Made by a program: the position numbers and the translations under genes. From assembly GCA_028554795.2 (NCBI GenBank), contig CM068824.1, positions 157,402,789 to 157,466,788 on the forward strand: 64,000 bases of DNA, written 5' to 3'. Below, one piece after another: positions 44,354-53,830 of this stretch. This DNA comes from Sinohyriopsis cumingii. Its lineage: Eukaryota; Mollusca; Bivalvia; Unionida; Unionidae. Positions within the stretch are counted from its first letter, which is position 1; each line of letters begins with the position of its first letter. The notes under the pieces are model-generated. The model searched no databases and was not told where the DNA came from. It saw only the letters and a list, made by a program, of their open reading frames with translations.

Positions 44354-44592
44354 ACTGTCAATTGCCAAAAAATGTTAGTGATTTGAAAAAATTGTTTGAT
44401 GTTATATTGTTGGATTATTGTTAAAAATGTTAGAGTTGTTGTTTAGTGTTAAGTGATTTTTGAATAAAAATGTTGTGTTTTGAAAAAAATGCCTTTGTCT
44501 TTTGTTTAGCTATAAGAATGTTGGATTGATGCTCTTTCATTTCTTACTATCCCTCTCATGACACTCATTGAACGTTGCGGCTCGAAAACCGT
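44354..44592 (+). other. AT-rich spacer with poly(A) signal
   Basis: Non-coding. AATAAA at 44463-44468 is 110 nt after the protease stop. The first of the duplicated promoter motifs of the right arm begins at 44593. Confidence 0.6.
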
Positions 44593-44633
44593 GTGGGGGA
44601 TGTTTTCCTTCACGTCCGCGCTTTGACTTTAAG
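44593..44633 (+). promoter_or_regulatory. Cassette promoter 1 (gggggatgttttccttcacg motif)
   Basis: The motif gggggatgttttccttcacg followed by tccgcgcttt and a weak TATA (tttaag, 44627-44633) lies 55 nt before the ATG at 44688. Near-identical copies precede the 45546 and 46298 genes. Confidence 0.6.
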
Positions 44634-44687
44634 AACCGGGGTTGTTTCCAGTCTAACCATCCATTGTCGACTCATCCTCCTAAGAAG

Positions 44688-45059
44688 ATGTGCTCCAAAC
44701 TAGCTAAGCTCAACGAAGCCTACGTGAATTTGCATAGGGTCAGACACAGTCTGATACCGAAGCCAGAAGAAATAGAGAATGTGAGAATGTTAAAAATCAC
44801 TGAAGACCTGATAGAAGAGCTCTTCAGAGAAGAAATGAACAGGGAAAAAGAAGAATGGACAGAGAAGTACAGACTTCAGAGACAGCAGCAACAGCAGCAA
44901 CAGCAGCAACAACAACAACAACAGCAGCAGCAACCTGAAGCTGACAGAGGCTTTGTCGATTGTCGTATCGACACCAAAGAGTTCTTCTTCTCTTTTCGAA
45001 GAAGCAGACCTATCGCCAGAAAGTCTATCCTCAGAGGACATCGCATTCTTAGAAACTAA
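44688..45059 (+). CDS. Coiled-coil protein of right-arm cassette 1, 123 aa
   Basis: Begins MCSKLAKLNEAYVNLHRVRH. A charged helix (LIEELFREEMNREKEEW) leads into a polyglutamine run of 19 (CAG/CAA codons, about 44883-44932 with one arginine interruption before it) and an acidic/aromatic tail. An earlier in-frame ATG (44568) lies upstream of the duplicated promoter motif, so 44688 is preferred. It shares its N-terminal pattern (SKLxxL...HLxxxR) with the 45546 gene. The stop is 27 nt before a histone-type stem-loop. The function is unknown. Confidence 0.65.
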   Translation: MCSKLAKLNEAYVNLHRVRHSLIPKPEEIENVRMLKITEDLIEELFREEMNREKEEWTEKYRLQRQQQQQQQQQQQQQQQQQPEADRGFVDCRIDTKEFFFSFRRSRPIARKSILRGHRILRN

Positions 45060-45086
45060 AACAGAATGCCATAGCAAACACAAAAC

Positions 45087-45102
45087 AGCCCTTTTCAGGG
45101 CT
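45087..45102 (+). terminator. Histone-type 3' stem-loop after cassette 1
   Basis: AGCCCT-TTTC-AGGGCT, with 6-bp complementary stem, followed by acccca and, 11 nt on, agaaaagaaata. Confidence 0.7.
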
Positions 45103-45404
45103 ACCCCAATACTCTAGAAAAGAAATAACTATTAATTTGCCAATGTGTGTAGGTAGAGTAGTGTGAATATAAACACTAACTCTTTTATAAAAAATGTGAG
45201 GGTATGTGTTAGAGTGTTTGTAAGTGTTAACGTAAGTTGGTGTGGATAGTAGATTAATATGATGTTTTTCTTGGTGTTTGAGGTGTATATTTGGGGTTAG
45301 ATTGGATTGCTTTGCGTATGTAAATAGTCTATTGAAGTGATTCATGAAAAATTTTTTACCATAGTAATGGGTAGTATAAAAATGTGAGTGAGTGTTTCTT
45401 TTAG

Positions 45405-45495
45405 GTCCGCGCGTTGTTTGGTCATGATCTAGGTAAGATCAATTTTATGTTCTTAGGGGGATGTTTTCCATCACTTCCGCGCTTTCAGTATAAAT
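45405..45495 (+). promoter_or_regulatory. Cassette promoter 2
   Basis: It contains a tccgcgcgttgt element, a GATCT-aggta-AGATC inverted repeat, the gggggatgttttccatcac motif and a TATA box (45489-45495). The TATA box is 51 nt before the ATG at 45546. It is nearly identical to 46157-46249. Confidence 0.65.
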
Positions 45496-45545
45496 TGAAA
45501 CTCGCTCGGCAGTCTAGCTACCCTTGTTGATTGATCAACACAAGA

Positions 45546-45794
45546 ATGAATAGCAGAATAAGCAAACTTCTTGAACTCCAGATACATCTGGAATATGCCA
45601 GGCGCCTGTTAAATGAACTGGCCGCGGAGGCTATAGTAGAAGAGGAAAGAATAAAGAAGGAAGAGGAGGAGAGAAGACAGAGGGAAGAGGAGGAAAAGAA
45701 AATAGAAGAGAGGATGTCGTACAATATTCCCGAAACAGAGGATTGGGTGTTGAAGCGAATCATCCTCCCTCTGCGCTCCCCAGAAGAAAGGTGA
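45546..45794 (+). CDS. Coiled-coil protein of right-arm cassette 2, 82 aa
   Basis: MNSRISKLLELQIHLEYARR begins a continuous charged coiled coil (IVEEERIKKEEEERRQREEE). A short tail (YNIPETEDWVLKRIILPLRS) follows. The start is the first ATG after the TATA box. A histone-type stem-loop lies 94 nt downstream, after a poly-A tract. It is a paralogue of the 44688 gene by context and N-terminal pattern. The function is unknown. Confidence 0.6.
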   Translation: MNSRISKLLELQIHLEYARRLLNELAAEAIVEEERIKKEEEERRQREEEEKKIEERMSYNIPETEDWVLKRIILPLRSPEER

Positions 45795-45887
45795 AAGGAG
45801 ACTGGGGAAGAAGATGCGTGTGTGGCGCCAGGCCAGGAAGGTGCAACCATTAGACAGGTGCATCTAGAGTTGAAAAAAAAAAAAAAC

Positions 45888-45903
45888 AGCCCTTTTAAGG
45901 GCT
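45888..45903 (+). terminator. Histone-type 3' stem-loop after cassette 2
   Basis: AGCCCT-TTTA-AGGGCT, followed by accca and a caagaaaagaaataa purine block. Confidence 0.65.
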
Positions 45904-46138
45904 ACCCAATACTCAAGAAAAGAAATAACCATCTATTTGCCAATTTGTGTAGGTAGAGTAGTGTGAATATAAACACTGACTCTTTTTTAAAAGTGGGAGT
46001 GTATGTGTTTGTGTGTTAGTGTTTGTGTTTGTAACGGTTCACGTAAGTTAGTGTGAATAGTAGATTATGGGTTTCTTTATTGTTTCTTAGCGTATGTGGA
46101 GAGTATAGTCAGGGTTTTTATTATATGAAATGAGAAAG

Positions 46139-46249
46139 TAGGGGGATATTTTCCTTCACGTCCGCGCGTTGTTAGGTCATGATCTAGGTAAGATCAATTT
46201 TATGTTTCAGGGGGATGTTTTCCTTCACGTCCGCACTTTCAGTATAAAA
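46139..46249 (+). promoter_or_regulatory. Cassette promoter 3 (motif present twice)
   Basis: gggggatattttccttcacg at 46141 and gggggatgttttccttcacg at about 46210 flank the GATCT-aggta-AGATC inverted repeat. TATAAAA at 46243-46249 is 49 nt before the ATG at 46298. Confidence 0.65.
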
Positions 46250-46297
46250 CTAACAGTGTTGGCCATTGGAGCCCATTCTACGGAATAAGCAAACAAG

Positions 46298-46896
46298 ATG
46301 ATGCCAGCAGCTTCAGCTTTATACAACGATCTTATGGAAAGTTGGTATTGGATGGTGGATGGATTGAGTGTAGCAGAAAGGGTTGAAAAGGAATGGAGGT
46401 ATGCAGTGACAAAAGACTTCGTCTCAAAACAAGTAACCAGCCTCCACTTATCCGTCAATATTGTAAAAGAAATGATAGAGGATGAGGAGAAGAGAATCAG
46501 AGGTTTAATTAACCTACCGTATGTGAAAGTGGGTAAGATAAAAGAAGCGATAGTTCATGTGACGAGTGCAAGGTGCTTTCTAGAAGACATTGTAGAATGG
46601 ACAGATTGGTGTTTCGCGAAGTGGGGGTTAGAAAAACTTAAGAAAGCGGAAGAAGTAATGAGGAATGTGCTGACCGAAGAGGTCAAGAAGATCAAAGAAA
46701 AGTGGTCAAAGGAAAGAAAAGAAGAAGAAAATAGAAAAAAAAGGATGAACTAGAAAAATTGAACACAAACTGGATGAAAATCCAAGAGAAGTTCCGGGCC
46801 ATGGGCCACCCGGACTGGCTGCCGGAAACAGAAAAGAAGAAGAAGAAAGGAATGATGGACACAATAAGAGGATGGTGGAAGAAGTTAAGAAGTTAA
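46298..46896 (+). CDS. Coiled-coil protein of right-arm cassette 3, C-terminus in a shifted frame
   Basis: The first frame (46298-46753, 151 aa) is helical: MMPAASALYNDLMESWYWMV, then an amphipathic middle and a K/E-rich end. It meets a run of eight A (46735-46742). The frame one base back continues with coiled-coil-like residues (KLNTNWMKIQEKFRAMG) to a TAA at 46894-46896. That stop is 23 nt before the stem-loop, the spacing seen in other terminal genes, so the longer product is probably the ancestral one. The zero frame reads A|AAA|AAA at the run, a heptamer that can support -1 slippage. A simple indel is equally possible. The function is unknown. Confidence 0.6.
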
Positions 46897-46910
46897 AAGA
46901 AGAAGAAGAA

Positions 46911-47225
46911 AAACCCAAAGGCCCTTTTCAGGGCCAGCCATATTTCTCGAAAAGAGATAGCCTTTCAATTGCCTACCCCTTTTTTTTTTTAAAAAAAATT
47001 GTTTTAAAAAAAAAAAAAATCCCTAAACAAGCCTTAACTCTATTCCCCATGTTAAATTCCCTTTGTACGTAGAGTGACCCACGATTTATTGCCATGTTAA
47101 ATTCCCCTTGTACGTAGAGTGACCCACGATTTTTCGCCATGTTAAATTTCCATTGTACGTAGAGTGACCCAGGGGTGTCTGTAATGCTAATTCCCATTGT
47201 ACGTAGGGTGACCCCATTCACTAGT
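46911..47225 (-). repeat. Right terminal inverted repeat
   Basis: Reverse complement of 26708-27022. It ends ...CCATTCACTAGT. The terminal bases differ from the left end at one position (second base). Confidence 0.95.
46920..46935 (+). terminator. Histone-type 3' stem-loop in right TIR
   Basis: GGCCCT-TTTC-AGGGCC perfect hairpin preceded by cccaaa and followed by agcca and, about 12 nt later, cgaaaagagata. It is part of the TIR, so both ends of the element carry this outward-facing processing signal. Confidence 0.75.
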
Positions 47226-47231
47226 AATGCG
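47226..47231. repeat. Target-site duplication, right copy
   Basis: AATGCG, identical to 26702-26707. Confidence 0.9.
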
Positions 47232-47574
47232 GCAACCTTTTGCACGAAAAAAAAACGTCTTGTCAGTTAACAGTCACATATTAAGTTCCTGAATTGGACC
47301 TTAAAAAAAATGATGGCTCTTGTTTATGATAGTTTGTAGTTTAATAACATGCACTGGACTGAACATAATAGTTTTGTAACAGAGGAAACAATTTCTTGTC
47401 ATATGTCTGTCAGTGATCGCGTCCATAAAGTCACTGAAGACATAGTGCATATATGGCCATTGAGACAGGCAGAGTGGAGCAAATTAAACTTCAAAGGTGT
47501 ACGTGACAGAGAAATTAATAGCAATGAATAAAATAGTATGAACGATTGAGGAAAAATATTCAACAATGCACCAA

Positions 47575-47690
47575 CATTGGGGGTGATGAGGGGTTTTCTT
47601 TATGGGCAAAATACGCAATTTCGGACGATATATCAGTTCAAGAGGATATATTGGTAATTTAGAAAATCCATCTTGTAAAATTCAGATCGT

Positions 47691-47733
<43 letters not shown>

Positions 47734-48510
47734 TCTCAATCTGAAGAAACATAGTTAGTCAATAAGCATGGTAATTTTGTGCAGTAAAATGTACAATCGC
47801 GTTGCTTATACAGAAAAACAGATCGATCCGCGGTAAATAAAATTGTATTGCCTTATAAAAAGCAAAAATATTTTTGTGACATGATTTCCTAATTCCAGAA
47901 TCAGTTACTAAGCAAATGAAGACTGTTTCCTGTGTGAGCTGATAAAATGTATATTTAAAGTAATTAGCTTTCACACATGCACAAAATGACGTTTCTTCAA
48001 GGGTCTCACTACCGGACGATACAAACAAAACCTGCGTGAGTCAATGTTCCCCTGTTTTCGAGGATGCCAAGAAAACCGTCCTTCTCAATTGGCAGGTTTC
48101 TAAATACCCCAATATTAAAACTAAATTCCCTCTCGACCCTTATTGCACACTTGCATAGTTTTCCTTACTTGACATCTGTCATCACTAAGCTTTCCGATGC
48201 CTTAGATCGGTACTTCGCGCCTCTTATCACCAATCACAACCCAAACATCTAAGATAAAGAAGTATTACTATCTCTATTTATTAAACATATATGCGTGAAA
48301 ATTTGCCAACAATACTTTATGTTAAGAAATTAGGGAGGTTCGATTTTGCGGAATTAATCAGTGCTATCATACTTTCTTGTAAATATAATAGTTTATGACT
48401 TCTACTCCTTGTAATTGGCTAATTACTTAATTTGAGAAACATTCTCAACACAGACTTTCCGTAATCGAACAAGTAATCACAAAACTCTAAGAACGTTTTC
48501 AATAGATACG
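47575..48510. repeat. Dispersed repeat family A, copy 3
   Basis: Collinear with 1310-2540. Shared blocks are tttatgggcaaaatacgcaa, ttggtaatttagaaaatcca, a TC run (47695-47728), agcaaatgaagact, cccaaacatctaa, tttatgttaagaaatta and ttggctaattactta. Confidence 0.55.
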
Positions 48511-48540
48511 TAAATGAAAGTATTACGTCTCCTAGGTTTT

Positions 48541-48662
48541 GTTGTTGTTGTTGTTGTTATAGGGTTTAACGCCATTTTCATCACACGATAGGCTATACAT
48601 GGTGGCCAGTATTAATGGTGGAGCAAGAACCCGGGAAATCACCGGAAAGAACCACCGACCCT
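48541..48662 (-). mobile_element. SINE, 5'-truncated copy
   Basis: On the minus strand it ends in atggcgttaaaccctat and a (AAC)n tail (GTT repeats at 48541-48557). It matches the 3' half of the full copy at 49650-49897 (gccagtattaatggtgga, accaccgaccc). Confidence 0.75.
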
Positions 48663-49030
48663 ATATAGCATTCGAAATACTTTTCATACTTTATGATCAG
48701 CGTTCCATCTGCCTCTCTTTCTCATCTTTATCCAATCTTTTACCTCATACTTGTTTTTTCCTTGTCTGCATCCCGAAATTTCCGTTACCAGTATCCTTGT
48801 TTAACGTATGCAAAACTATACATATTTGCAAACAAATACGTTCACCTATCTAATCCGTTTAAAACTTGGAGAGCTAGTGCTTTCAAACAAAAAGAAACAA
48901 AGGAATACTCATTGGTCATCATAGGTGGCAAGACAACTTAATATACTTGGAATATTCTTTCTAGTCCTATGTCACCGCGTGTCTGTTTGCTTCACTGGAT
49001 TTTATTTATTCAATTGTGCTTGTTATTGAA

Positions 49031-49032
<2 letters not shown>

Positions 49033-49101
<69 letters not shown>
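49033..49101. repeat. TA microsatellite
   Basis: Pure TA run. Confidence 0.95.
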
Positions 49102-49103
<2 letters not shown>

Positions 49104-49413
49104 CAAATATTTTGCCAATAATACTCTTTACTTAGTATTGCTTTACTGGCAATATATTGCTAAAGAAATGGAAGCTAAGTGTTTTCCCAAGGAAACAAAG
49201 AGGCAGCCAGCCATCACAGGCATCGACCCAATGACCTTTGGATGAGTGTGTTCTGATACGCTATTTCCTGAAAAAAATTGTGATGTAACTGTAAATGTCT
49301 TGGAAAGATATTTCAGTAGAAAATAATATCGATGCACAATGTTTGTAGTTATCTACTAATAAAATAACAAAATGATAATAATTATAAGTTCGTTGATTTT
49401 AGGACTCTCCAAA

Positions 49414-49495
49414 ATGACGTGGAAGTTTATCATTCTGCTAATAACGGCAGTCTCGTTCTTATCTATTGTCAGAAGCCAGTACGAGCCCTATGGTG
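49414..49495 (+). CDS. Exon 1 (signal peptide) of an F-type-lectin-like secreted or receptor protein
   Basis: The ATG at 49414 opens MTWKFIILLITAVSFLSIVR and then SQYEPYG, a classic signal peptide with probable cleavage after the VRS region. The exon ends at a consensus donor (GGTG|GTAAGT, phase 1). The next exon (50274) is in matching phase. Together they fit the start of a secreted or type I membrane protein with an N-terminal fucolectin-like domain. Confidence 0.75.
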
Positions 49496-49503
49496 GTAAG
49501 TAG

Positions 49504-50010
49504 AAATGTTATGTCATAGCCTATCTAAATGTTATGACACTAAACAAGTAGTAAATTATGTGTTGACACAAAAATGTACAAGTCTTAACGTGGTAAAGCC
49601 AAATGTCATTGTACAACCTATCTACATGGTATGACAGTAAACATTTAGTTGTTGTTGTAGTAGGGTTTAACGCCATTTTTCAGCACAAGATAGGCTATAC
49701 ATGGCAGCCAGTATAATTGGTGGAGGAAGAACCCTGGAAAACCCCGGGAAGAACCACCGACCCACGATAAGCTACTGGCAGGCTTTCTCACGTACCAACG
49801 TTAGCCGAGGCTGAGACTCGAACTCACGCAGACAGAGGTGAGATGGCAGTGATCCGTAACGGTGAGCGCTTTAGACCACTCGGCCACTCGGGGCCCCTAA
49901 ACATTTAGTACCTTATGTGATGTCACAAAAAGTGAAAGTCTTATCGTGGTAAAGCCAAATGTCATGGCATTGCTTATCTAGATGTTATAACACTAAACGA
50001 GCAGTAAATT
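49504..50010. repeat. Tandem repeat of about 97 bp in intron 1, split by a SINE
   Basis: Units start aaatgttatgtcatagccta (49504), aaatgtcattgtacaaccta (49601) and aaatgtcatggcattgctta (about 49958). They share gtggtaaagcc at the unit end. The middle unit is interrupted by the SINE at 49650-49897. Confidence 0.75.
49650..49897 (-). mobile_element. Full-length tRNA-derived SINE with 12-bp target duplication
   Basis: The minus strand starts ggggccccgagtggccgagt, with an A box (tggccgagtggtct) and a B box (gagttcgagtctc) as in a Leu/Ser-type tRNA. A body follows, and the 3' end is atggcgttaaaccctac plus an AAC tail. The flanks carry the direct repeat TAAACATTTAGT (49638-49649 and 49898-49909). 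The intact duplication indicates a fairly recent insertion. Confidence 0.9.
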
Positions 50011-50273
50011 GCATATTTAGATAACATTGTGTAGCAATCTACATGGACGTTTAACGCATGATATTAGAAGTCATAGTTCCACTAGCAAAATGAATTATTT
50101 CAGATAGATATAAGTCATCAGTGGATTAGAGGTAGAATATTTATAGATGCCTGTATACTTATAAGATTGTTATTATTCATAAATTCATAAATGACGCGTC
50201 GTTATCGTATGCCTTTAAAAATTATGTACATCCAATGTTATTTCCTTCAATCCTGGAATCAATTTCGATGCAG

Positions 50274-50492
50274 AAAATCTTGCACTTGGAAAAGCTGCAA
50301 ATCAGTCTACTACCTATACAGACGATGATGGAATTATGTACAATGCGTCACTTGGGGTAGATGGCCTGAATTCTACAAAGTTCACTGACAAAACCTGCAG
50401 TCACACTGGTGTAGGGTCGAATTACTCCTGGTGGACAGTGGATCTCGATGGATTCTACTTTACTAAATTCATCAGAATATATCAAAGGAAGG
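50274..50492 (+). CDS. Exon 2, N-terminal half of an F-type lectin (F5/8 C-like) domain
   Basis: It follows an acceptor (ttcgatgcag|AAAATC) and ends at a donor (AAGG|GTAAGA). It is phase 1 at both ends, 219 nt long, and joins exon 1 in frame. The product has NLALGKAANQSTTY, LGVDGLNSTKFTDKTCSHTG, WWTVDLDGFYFTKF and IRIYQRKG, the pattern of fucolectin-type domains (NLAxGKxAxQSSTY...AVDG...CSHT...WWxVDL...xxIxR). Such modules start many secreted lectins and MEGF-like receptors in molluscs. The later exons were not found before 53.5 kb, so the gene is incomplete here or broken. Confidence 0.8.
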
Positions 50493-50590
50493 GTAAGAAT
50501 ATTATAATATATTAGCATGCTCTTTAGTTAAGATTTTGTTAAAAGCATTCTCTCTCTCTCTCATTGTCTCTGTCTATGTCTCTGTCTCTG

Positions 50591-50628
<38 letters not shown>

Positions 50629-50648
50629 TCTCTATGTCTCTGTCTCTG

Positions 50649-50688
<40 letters not shown>

Positions 50689-53574
50689 TTTAAACTATGC
50701 TCACCGTTCTTAGGCTTCCTCACAAGATGTACAATAACGATAGGCTCGAGTCAAATGTAGTATTAATTACCAGCCAGTCTATGTTGAATGTCCCAGATGT
50801 CGAGTGCATCTTTCAGAACTGGTGAAGACAGATATGCTTAATTCTAAATTGTGGTGGCCTTGGTTCATCTTAATTTCCATATGAATCCGTTGCTGTTTCG
50901 TTTATTATTATTCTTTTTTTTTTTTGCCATAATAGATAGGGCCACTATCATACAAGAACGAATAGCAAAAGAGGAAATCATTTTCTGGTCACACACATCC
51001 CAGGATTATACACACCAATTAGTTACAACGTTCAAGCCAATTTTATTTTTAGAAGTCGGTATAAACGTTTTAACTCGGCATACTGGGATACTTTAAACTA
51101 AACTTATCAAATTCTGTCAATTTGTTTGAGAACAAACCGTTCACAATAAATTTTTAGTGACCAAATATAATTACAGATTTTCACTAAATTTGGACTAATA
51201 TACCCTTTTCATATTCTGTGAATGTTTCTCAAATGAAGATAAATACAGCGACGAATTGCGAAGCGTGATGTTAGGGAGCAAACCAGCTTAATATAAGCTA
51301 TTGAAAAATCACTAGTAAAGAGCAATCATACTCACTGCCATCATTAGCTTTTATTGCAGACAAGATTTCATTTTTTTTTTAAATTAGCTTACATGGACCC
51401 ACTAATTTTCAAACCTTTCAAGATTTAACTTTACCGCATGTATCTTTTAAGCAGGAGAGTTATTTGGTATGTCCCCTGTGTGTTGTCCAAGATCTATTTA
51501 ATTCATCCTCAATCAGTTATATCAAGTAGATGCATTGAAAAGCAAATAATCATATTAACAGATAAGAAAATGATATTGACTGCAATGTTCCAACTGGGAG
51601 AAGGTCGTTTATATTGGATTGCCGACAATGTTAACAGTTTATTATGTGTAACCGAGGACAACCGGTTAAGAAGATAATTGTTTATTGCTTGATCTTTGGG
51701 GTATAAAACCGTTGAGTGACCTCACACTTGAGCTCAATGGTGTTTTTTTGTTTTCACGCACATAGTAATGAAACTGAGAACTCGTTCACTGGCAAGTACT
51801 TTGTTTCTATATGCAGAACAATGTGCATTAAAAATGGCATATTGTAAATCACCCTAGTTTATTATTTTTGTACTTTATGTTTCCTGTTCGAAGGCACAGG
51901 TCCCTAAACTGGACCTCTTCCCTCTCCGATTTATCCTTAACTCTTGTACAAATTATTTTGCATCATGATTAATGGCAATTGTCGCTATTTCAATTTAAGG
52001 TTAGTTAAGAGAAAATGCACATTTATGGACGGATGTTTTTCTTTCACTTTAAATTAATGGCGACTATATTTGATGTCTGATCGACTTAAGTTTGAAAATC
52101 TCAAAAAAAGTTGATGCTATAATACTCTTTGTCCAGTGTAATCAGCTTATGTTGGGGACTTTTGAAAAGAATTCTAATGACGCACATAATTGATAGGAAA
52201 ATTATACTATCCCTACATCGTTAAAATGTACATCAATTGTCATTTAAACATCGTTGAATTTCATGAGTGGCCTTTGAGAAGTAATTAGTTGTGAATGTTG
52301 TACTATTTATTTATTTATTTTTGCTGCCGTATCTGATGGGGGATCAGCACTGATTGAACTTTATGTTATGTACGAAAAACGTAATGCTAACTGGTTGAGA
52401 GACCCATTTTAGACAAAGTTATTTACATGTTTTATCTCCCCTTTACAAACGCACAGAAGCTTTTGTTATGAGACCGCGTCAACTATTCTAAATTTGTAAT
52501 GACAAGTTTGATGTAATAGTTTGCGTTTCAGTGTTGTTATATGTAGAGAGCAAAGAAAATGTGTGTATAAGGTTTATATTTATGACTCATATGAAGAGTT
52601 CCTGTCGTTAATACTGGCCGCCATGTATAGCCTATCGTGTGATTTAAAATGGCATTAAACCTTACAACAACAACAACTGTGGTTGAGACTCAATTACGTA
52701 TGCAGGTTACTCTTTACACAAGTGTACCTATTTGTAATTTATGCTGAGACGTGTGAGATAAGTGTTATGTGTAGAAAGAGGATTCAAGTTTGCATTTAAG
52801 GCATTGATTATACACACATATGAAGGACAGTAAACATTTATTTCAAATTAACCGTTTGTGTATTTATAAGCATTTGCCTGACAATACTCACTGATTTTCC
52901 ATACATTTTTTCTTACTTTTATTAAGATCTATGTGGAAGGCATGAGCTGAACATATCGCTCCCCTTATTTTGAGGTCTTCTAGTTTGTTTCGCTTTCAAG
53001 TAACATAAATCTGTTTTTCTCTGACCAACAACAAATGTGAAGGGATCATAATGCGTTAACCTTTTCTGCCTATTTGTCCGTCATTCCATCCACTATAGAT
53101 TAATTAAATTTTGCATTAAATAAGGTCAGTTGCTCAGACAGTCTTGCGTATAGTGTCCTACTATTTAATGTATGGATATAGAAGAGAACTAAATGGTGAA
53201 GGCAAAGGGTTCCTTTACTGTGTCGTAGCTTATTCATTCATGTCGTTTACTTGAAAAATTACTTATTCTTACCTTAACATCCCAAGCGAAATGGGTCTTC
53301 ATCTAAAATATATTCCTACACATAAACATGTCAATATGATGAAGTAACGTAAAAGAAACGTTAAATGAAGACGAGCGTGACGCTGTGAAATACAGCAAGA
53401 AGGATACGGGGTCTTGAACCACCAACGAAAGTGATAATGTGACCGTGCCAAACACTAGATATCATATCATGATCTCTGTAAGAACCAAAAGTTCACACCA
53501 AAAGCAAAATGAAAACTAATCGTTCCAGAATCACAACTAACAGAGTACGTATAAGTATGGATTAGAACGGAATA
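50493..53574. other. Intron or intergenic DNA
   Basis: Contains a TC-rich microsatellite (50545-50685) and a SINE 3' end (52608-52678). I looked for the continuation of the lectin domain and found no convincing exon. Confidence 0.45.
52608..52678 (+). mobile_element. SINE 3' fragment
   Basis: gccgccatgtatagcctatc, aaaatggcattaaaccttac and an (AAC)n tail match the 3' end of the 49650-49897 SINE in the opposite orientation. Confidence 0.7.
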
Positions 53575-53830
53575 CAACTTTCCAGTGACTCTGCGTGAGT
53601 ATTGCATATTACCAGTCAACTGAACACCTTCAAAGCGAAATAACCGGAGTATCTGGAAGTTCCCACTACTCGTCGATTGTCAAGTGGAGTAGAATTTATA
53701 CGTTTAGAGAAGGACATAAAGTGAGTTGTTTCAGTCGTTGTGTGAAACTCTGTAAATGGGAACATGATGATATAGCTTGACAAGAACACGCCAATGATCT
53801 CCGAGCTGCCATTGTCTTCGCTTGGTCGCT
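53575..53830 (+). pseudogene. BIR-domain relic
   Basis: Across two frames it reads FPVTLREYC (as FPVRLSEYC in the 33856 gene). After a shift it reads FREGHKVSCFSRCVKLCKWE, HDDIA, a TGA, and QEH. CFSRC and EH preserve zinc ligands and KW the conserved tryptophan. It is closer to the second than to the first BIR gene of the intact element. Confidence 0.7.

Larger units (their letters stand above)
26708..47225 (+). mobile_element. Polinton/Maverick, 20,518 bp, near complete
   Basis: It is bounded by 315-bp inverted repeats and a 6-bp target duplication. It carries protein-primed polymerase B, FtsK/HerA-type packaging ATPase, retroviral-type integrase, transmembrane protein, penton-like and double-jelly-roll capsid proteins and an adenain-type protease, in an order usual for this class. 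Most genes read rightward; the first gene and the zinc-knuckle gene read leftward. Accessory genes occupy the left arm (BIR, F-box-like, zinc knuckle) and the right arm (coiled-coil cassettes). Several genes carry premature stops or frameshifts, so this copy is probably no longer autonomous. The TIR similarity argues for a fairly recent insertion. GC content is clearly higher than in the flanks. Confidence 0.97.

Noticed and set aside
44568-44687. Longer N-terminus for the cassette 1 protein
   Set aside because: The extra codons cover the duplicated promoter motif, and the other cassettes start after it.
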